A stretch of DNA of 64,000 bases from Pseudomonadota bacterium (GTDB lineage Bacteria > Pseudomonadota > Gammaproteobacteria > Steroidobacterales > Steroidobacteraceae), in NCBI GenBank assembly GCA_021843755.1, contig JAKBWB010000003.1:1-64000 (forward strand), in the 5' to 3' direction. Positions within the stretch are counted from its first letter, which is position 1. Each line of letters begins with the position of its first letter. The notes under the pieces were generated by a model that saw nothing but the letters and a program-made list of their open reading frames with translations, was not told where the DNA came from and did not search any database. The position numbers were made by a program, and so were the translations under genes. Of this stretch, positions 62,430 to 64,000 are shown piece by piece.

Positions 62430-62915
62430 ATGCTCGTGATCCAACCGGCCCGCGAAGCCGACGTGCCCCAGATCCTGCGGTTCATCCGCGAGCTGGCCCG
62501 CTACGAGCGCCTGGAGCACGAGGTCATCGCCACCGAGGCCGATCTGCGCGCGGCCTTGTTTGGCGAGCGCCCCTGCGCGCAGGCGCTGCTCGCCCGCCTC
62601 GAGGGCGTGCCGGCCGGCTTCGCGCTGTACTTTCAGAACTTCTCGACATTCACCGGGCGGCCCGGGCTGTACCTCGAGGACCTCTACGTCACACCCCAGG
62701 CGCGCGGGCGCGGGATCGGCCGCCAGCTGCTGCGCCACCTGGCGCGTGTGGCTATCGAGCGACGGTGCGCCCGCGTGGACTGGGCCGCCCTCGCCTGGAA
62801 TACGGGCGCGATCGCCTTCTACCGCGGTCTCGGCGCGCAACCGCTCGAGGACTGGCGAGTATTCCGGCTCACCGGAGCACCGCTCGAGCAACTCGCCGGT
62901 CCGGACGGCGAATGA
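62430..62915 (+). CDS. GNAT-family acetyltransferase, diamine-acetyltransferase-like
   Basis: The 161-residue protein is a GNAT enzyme with the spermidine/diamine acetyltransferase look: READVPQILRFIRELARYERLEHEV at the N-terminus, FALYFQNFSTFTGRPGLYLEDLYVTPQARGRGIGRQLL (motif A RGRGIG), then WNTGAIAFYRGLGAQPLEDW. SSAT-type enzymes acetylate polyamines or thialysine. The ATG at 62430 is nine bases after the PEPC-like stop, so the two may be co-transcribed. Confidence 0.88.
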   Translation: MLVIQPAREADVPQILRFIRELARYERLEHEVIATEADLRAALFGERPCAQALLARLEGVPAGFALYFQNFSTFTGRPGLYLEDLYVTPQARGRGIGRQLLRHLARVAIERRCARVDWAALAWNTGAIAFYRGLGAQPLEDWRVFRLTGAPLEQLAGPDGE

Positions 62916-63088
62916 GGTGCGCCGACTCCCGGGTCTGAACGAGCGCTGAACCGCGCGGCGCGTGCGCGGTCAACTCCCATCGCCGCGGCTTCTGAGGTAA
63001 GCTGCGCGCATCAGGACGGTCGTGGTTGTTTGTACCGCCTGAGCCACGAGCCGTGATCGATCCGCCCGAGCCTCGGAGTAACCCTGAC

Positions 63089-63907
63089 ATGCGCATTCGT
63101 TCCCGTGTACTTCCAGCGCTGGCCGGGATGCTGTTCGCGCTGGCGACCGTCGTGGCACACGCCCAGGCGCGGCAGGAGGGTCGCCTGCTGCTGGCGACTC
63201 AGGTCCTGAACGATCTGAAGGGTCCGCGCGATCAGGGTATCCCGCGGTGGCTGCTGCAGCGCGCCTACGCCGTCGCCGTGATCCCCGGTCTGACCAAGGT
63301 GGCGTTCTTCTTCGGGGGCCGCTTCGGCCATGGCGTGCTCGTGGCGCGCACGCCGAACGGCGGTTTCTCCAGTCCGGTGTTCATCACCCTCGCCGGCGGC
63401 AGCTTCGGCTTCCAATGGGGCGTGCAGAAGACCGACCTGGTGCTGGTGTTCACCTCGCGCAAGGGCGTGGCCGGCCTGAGCGGCGGCAAGGTCACCCTCG
63501 GCGCCGACGCCTCCGTGGCGGCCGGTCCGGTCGGGCGGGAAGCATCCGCGGCCACGGTTCAGACGTTCAACGCCGCCGTGTACTCCTATTCCCACACCGA
63601 GGGCCTGTTCGCGGGAGTCTCGGTCAACGGCGCGGAGCTGACCGCCGATCAGAGCGCGGACGCCGCGTTCTATCACGACCCGCACGTACGGGTCTCGCAG
63701 ATTCTCTCCGGCGCGGTCACCACCGACAACTCGGCCGCGACCAGCTTCGTCGACGCGGTGGACGCGGCCTCCGGATTGGCGCCAGGACCGGCGCAGGCCG
63801 CCGCCCCCGCGACCCCGGCGACACCCGCCGCGCAACCGCAGACGAGTTCCGGGGCTCAAGCCTTCCCGTTGCAGGATCAGAACCCGGGCAGCAACCCGCC
63901 GAATTGA
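63089..63907 (+). CDS. SYLF (YSC84-type) domain protein, exported
   Basis: The 272-residue protein has a signal peptide (residues 1-26, ending AHAQA) and a SYLF domain: IPGLTKVAFFFGGRFGHGVLVAR, GGSFGFQWGVQKTDLVLVFTS and ASAATVQTFNAAVYSYSHTEGLFAGVSVNGAEL. The C-terminal 40 residues are alanine/proline-rich and disordered (PAQAAAPATPATPAAQ). SYLF proteins bind phosphoinositides in eukaryotes; bacterial exported members are envelope proteins of unknown role. ATG 63089 begins at the signal. Confidence 0.85.
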   Translation: MRIRSRVLPALAGMLFALATVVAHAQARQEGRLLLATQVLNDLKGPRDQGIPRWLLQRAYAVAVIPGLTKVAFFFGGRFGHGVLVARTPNGGFSSPVFITLAGGSFGFQWGVQKTDLVLVFTSRKGVAGLSGGKVTLGADASVAAGPVGREASAATVQTFNAAVYSYSHTEGLFAGVSVNGAELTADQSADAAFYHDPHVRVSQILSGAVTTDNSAATSFVDAVDAASGLAPGPAQAAAPATPATPAAQPQTSSGAQAFPLQDQNPGSNPPN

Positions 63908-64000
63908 CTCCGCGTTTGATTCGGCGCGCGCGGTCGGGCGGAGCCCGGCCGCACGGTTGCCCTCAATGGCCCGGGGGCGCCGGCGAGTCCGCGACCAACA

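Noticed and set aside
60481-62430. 649-residue open frame antisense to the PEPC homologue
   Set aside because: Antisense artefact; the sense frame carries the PEPC fold end to end.

Overview
The window is high-GC DNA with densely packed genes, frequent ATGA start/stop overlaps, GTG starts and long spurious open frames on the opposite strands. Gene content suggests a gammaproteobacterium, possibly of the Nevskiales/Steroidobacterales/Xanthomonadales kind. The evidence is a methylcitrate cluster, a branched-chain 2-oxoacid dehydrogenase, Tat-exported IorB and GH2 enzymes, XdhC with a MocA-like protein, SlyD and RcnB-like proteins. This placement is inferred from content; no rRNA or complete tRNA is present to confirm it.

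Layout. (1) 1-6420 is an accessory scar zone. It holds a short cis-prenyltransferase paralogue, a 3' half of a tRNA-Pro(CGG) that looks like an integration site, a DUF6499-type ICE protein interrupted by a 13-base homopolymer, a LysR regulator, an AbiEi-like antitoxin with a cut-off toxin, an orphan gene of lower GC, and fragments of IS1634-like and TnpB-type transposases. (2) 6422-10388 has an NTF2-like lipoprotein, a sugar permease-ribokinase operon and an RcnB-like protein. (3) 11119-16397 has a RIO kinase-DEAD helicase operon behind a palindromic operator candidate, and a solitary PilT-like ATPase. (4) 16500-29900 has a Tat-exported beta-mannosidase, a BON protein followed by an ACP/acyl-AMP ligase/acyltransferase fusion, an XdhC-MocA-like-IorA-IorB molybdoenzyme set, and an Old Yellow Enzyme.

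(5) 30115-41860 is carbohydrate metabolism. A tightly overlapped GH130-GT4-GH130 operon on the plus strand converges on a minus-strand operon tal-ROK kinase-pgi-gnd-zwf, which covers both branches of the pentose phosphate pathway; a histidine phosphatase follows. (6) 42032-48862 has a GST, an aldehyde dehydrogenase co-transcribed with a LysR gene, and a divergent prpC-prpD-prpB methylcitrate operon. An AT-rich palindrome lies between the LysR gene and prpC. (7) 49100-63907 has SlyD, a 2OG-Fe(II) oxygenase, bkd-type E1alpha-E1beta-E2, a SUI1-domain protein, a GH15 glucoamylase-like enzyme, small secreted proteins of unusual composition, adenine phosphoribosyltransferase, a strongly divergent PEP-carboxylase homologue, an acetyltransferase and a SYLF-domain protein.

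How it fits together. Glucosyl and mannosyl chain enzymes (GH15, GH130, GH2, GT4) could feed hexose phosphates to the kinase, pgi and zwf/gnd/tal genes. Branched-chain amino acid breakdown (bkd) yields propionyl-CoA, which the methylcitrate operon consumes. The least conventional items are the GH130-GT4-GH130 operon, the ACP-ligase-acyltransferase fusion, the divergent PEPC and the left-end integration scar.
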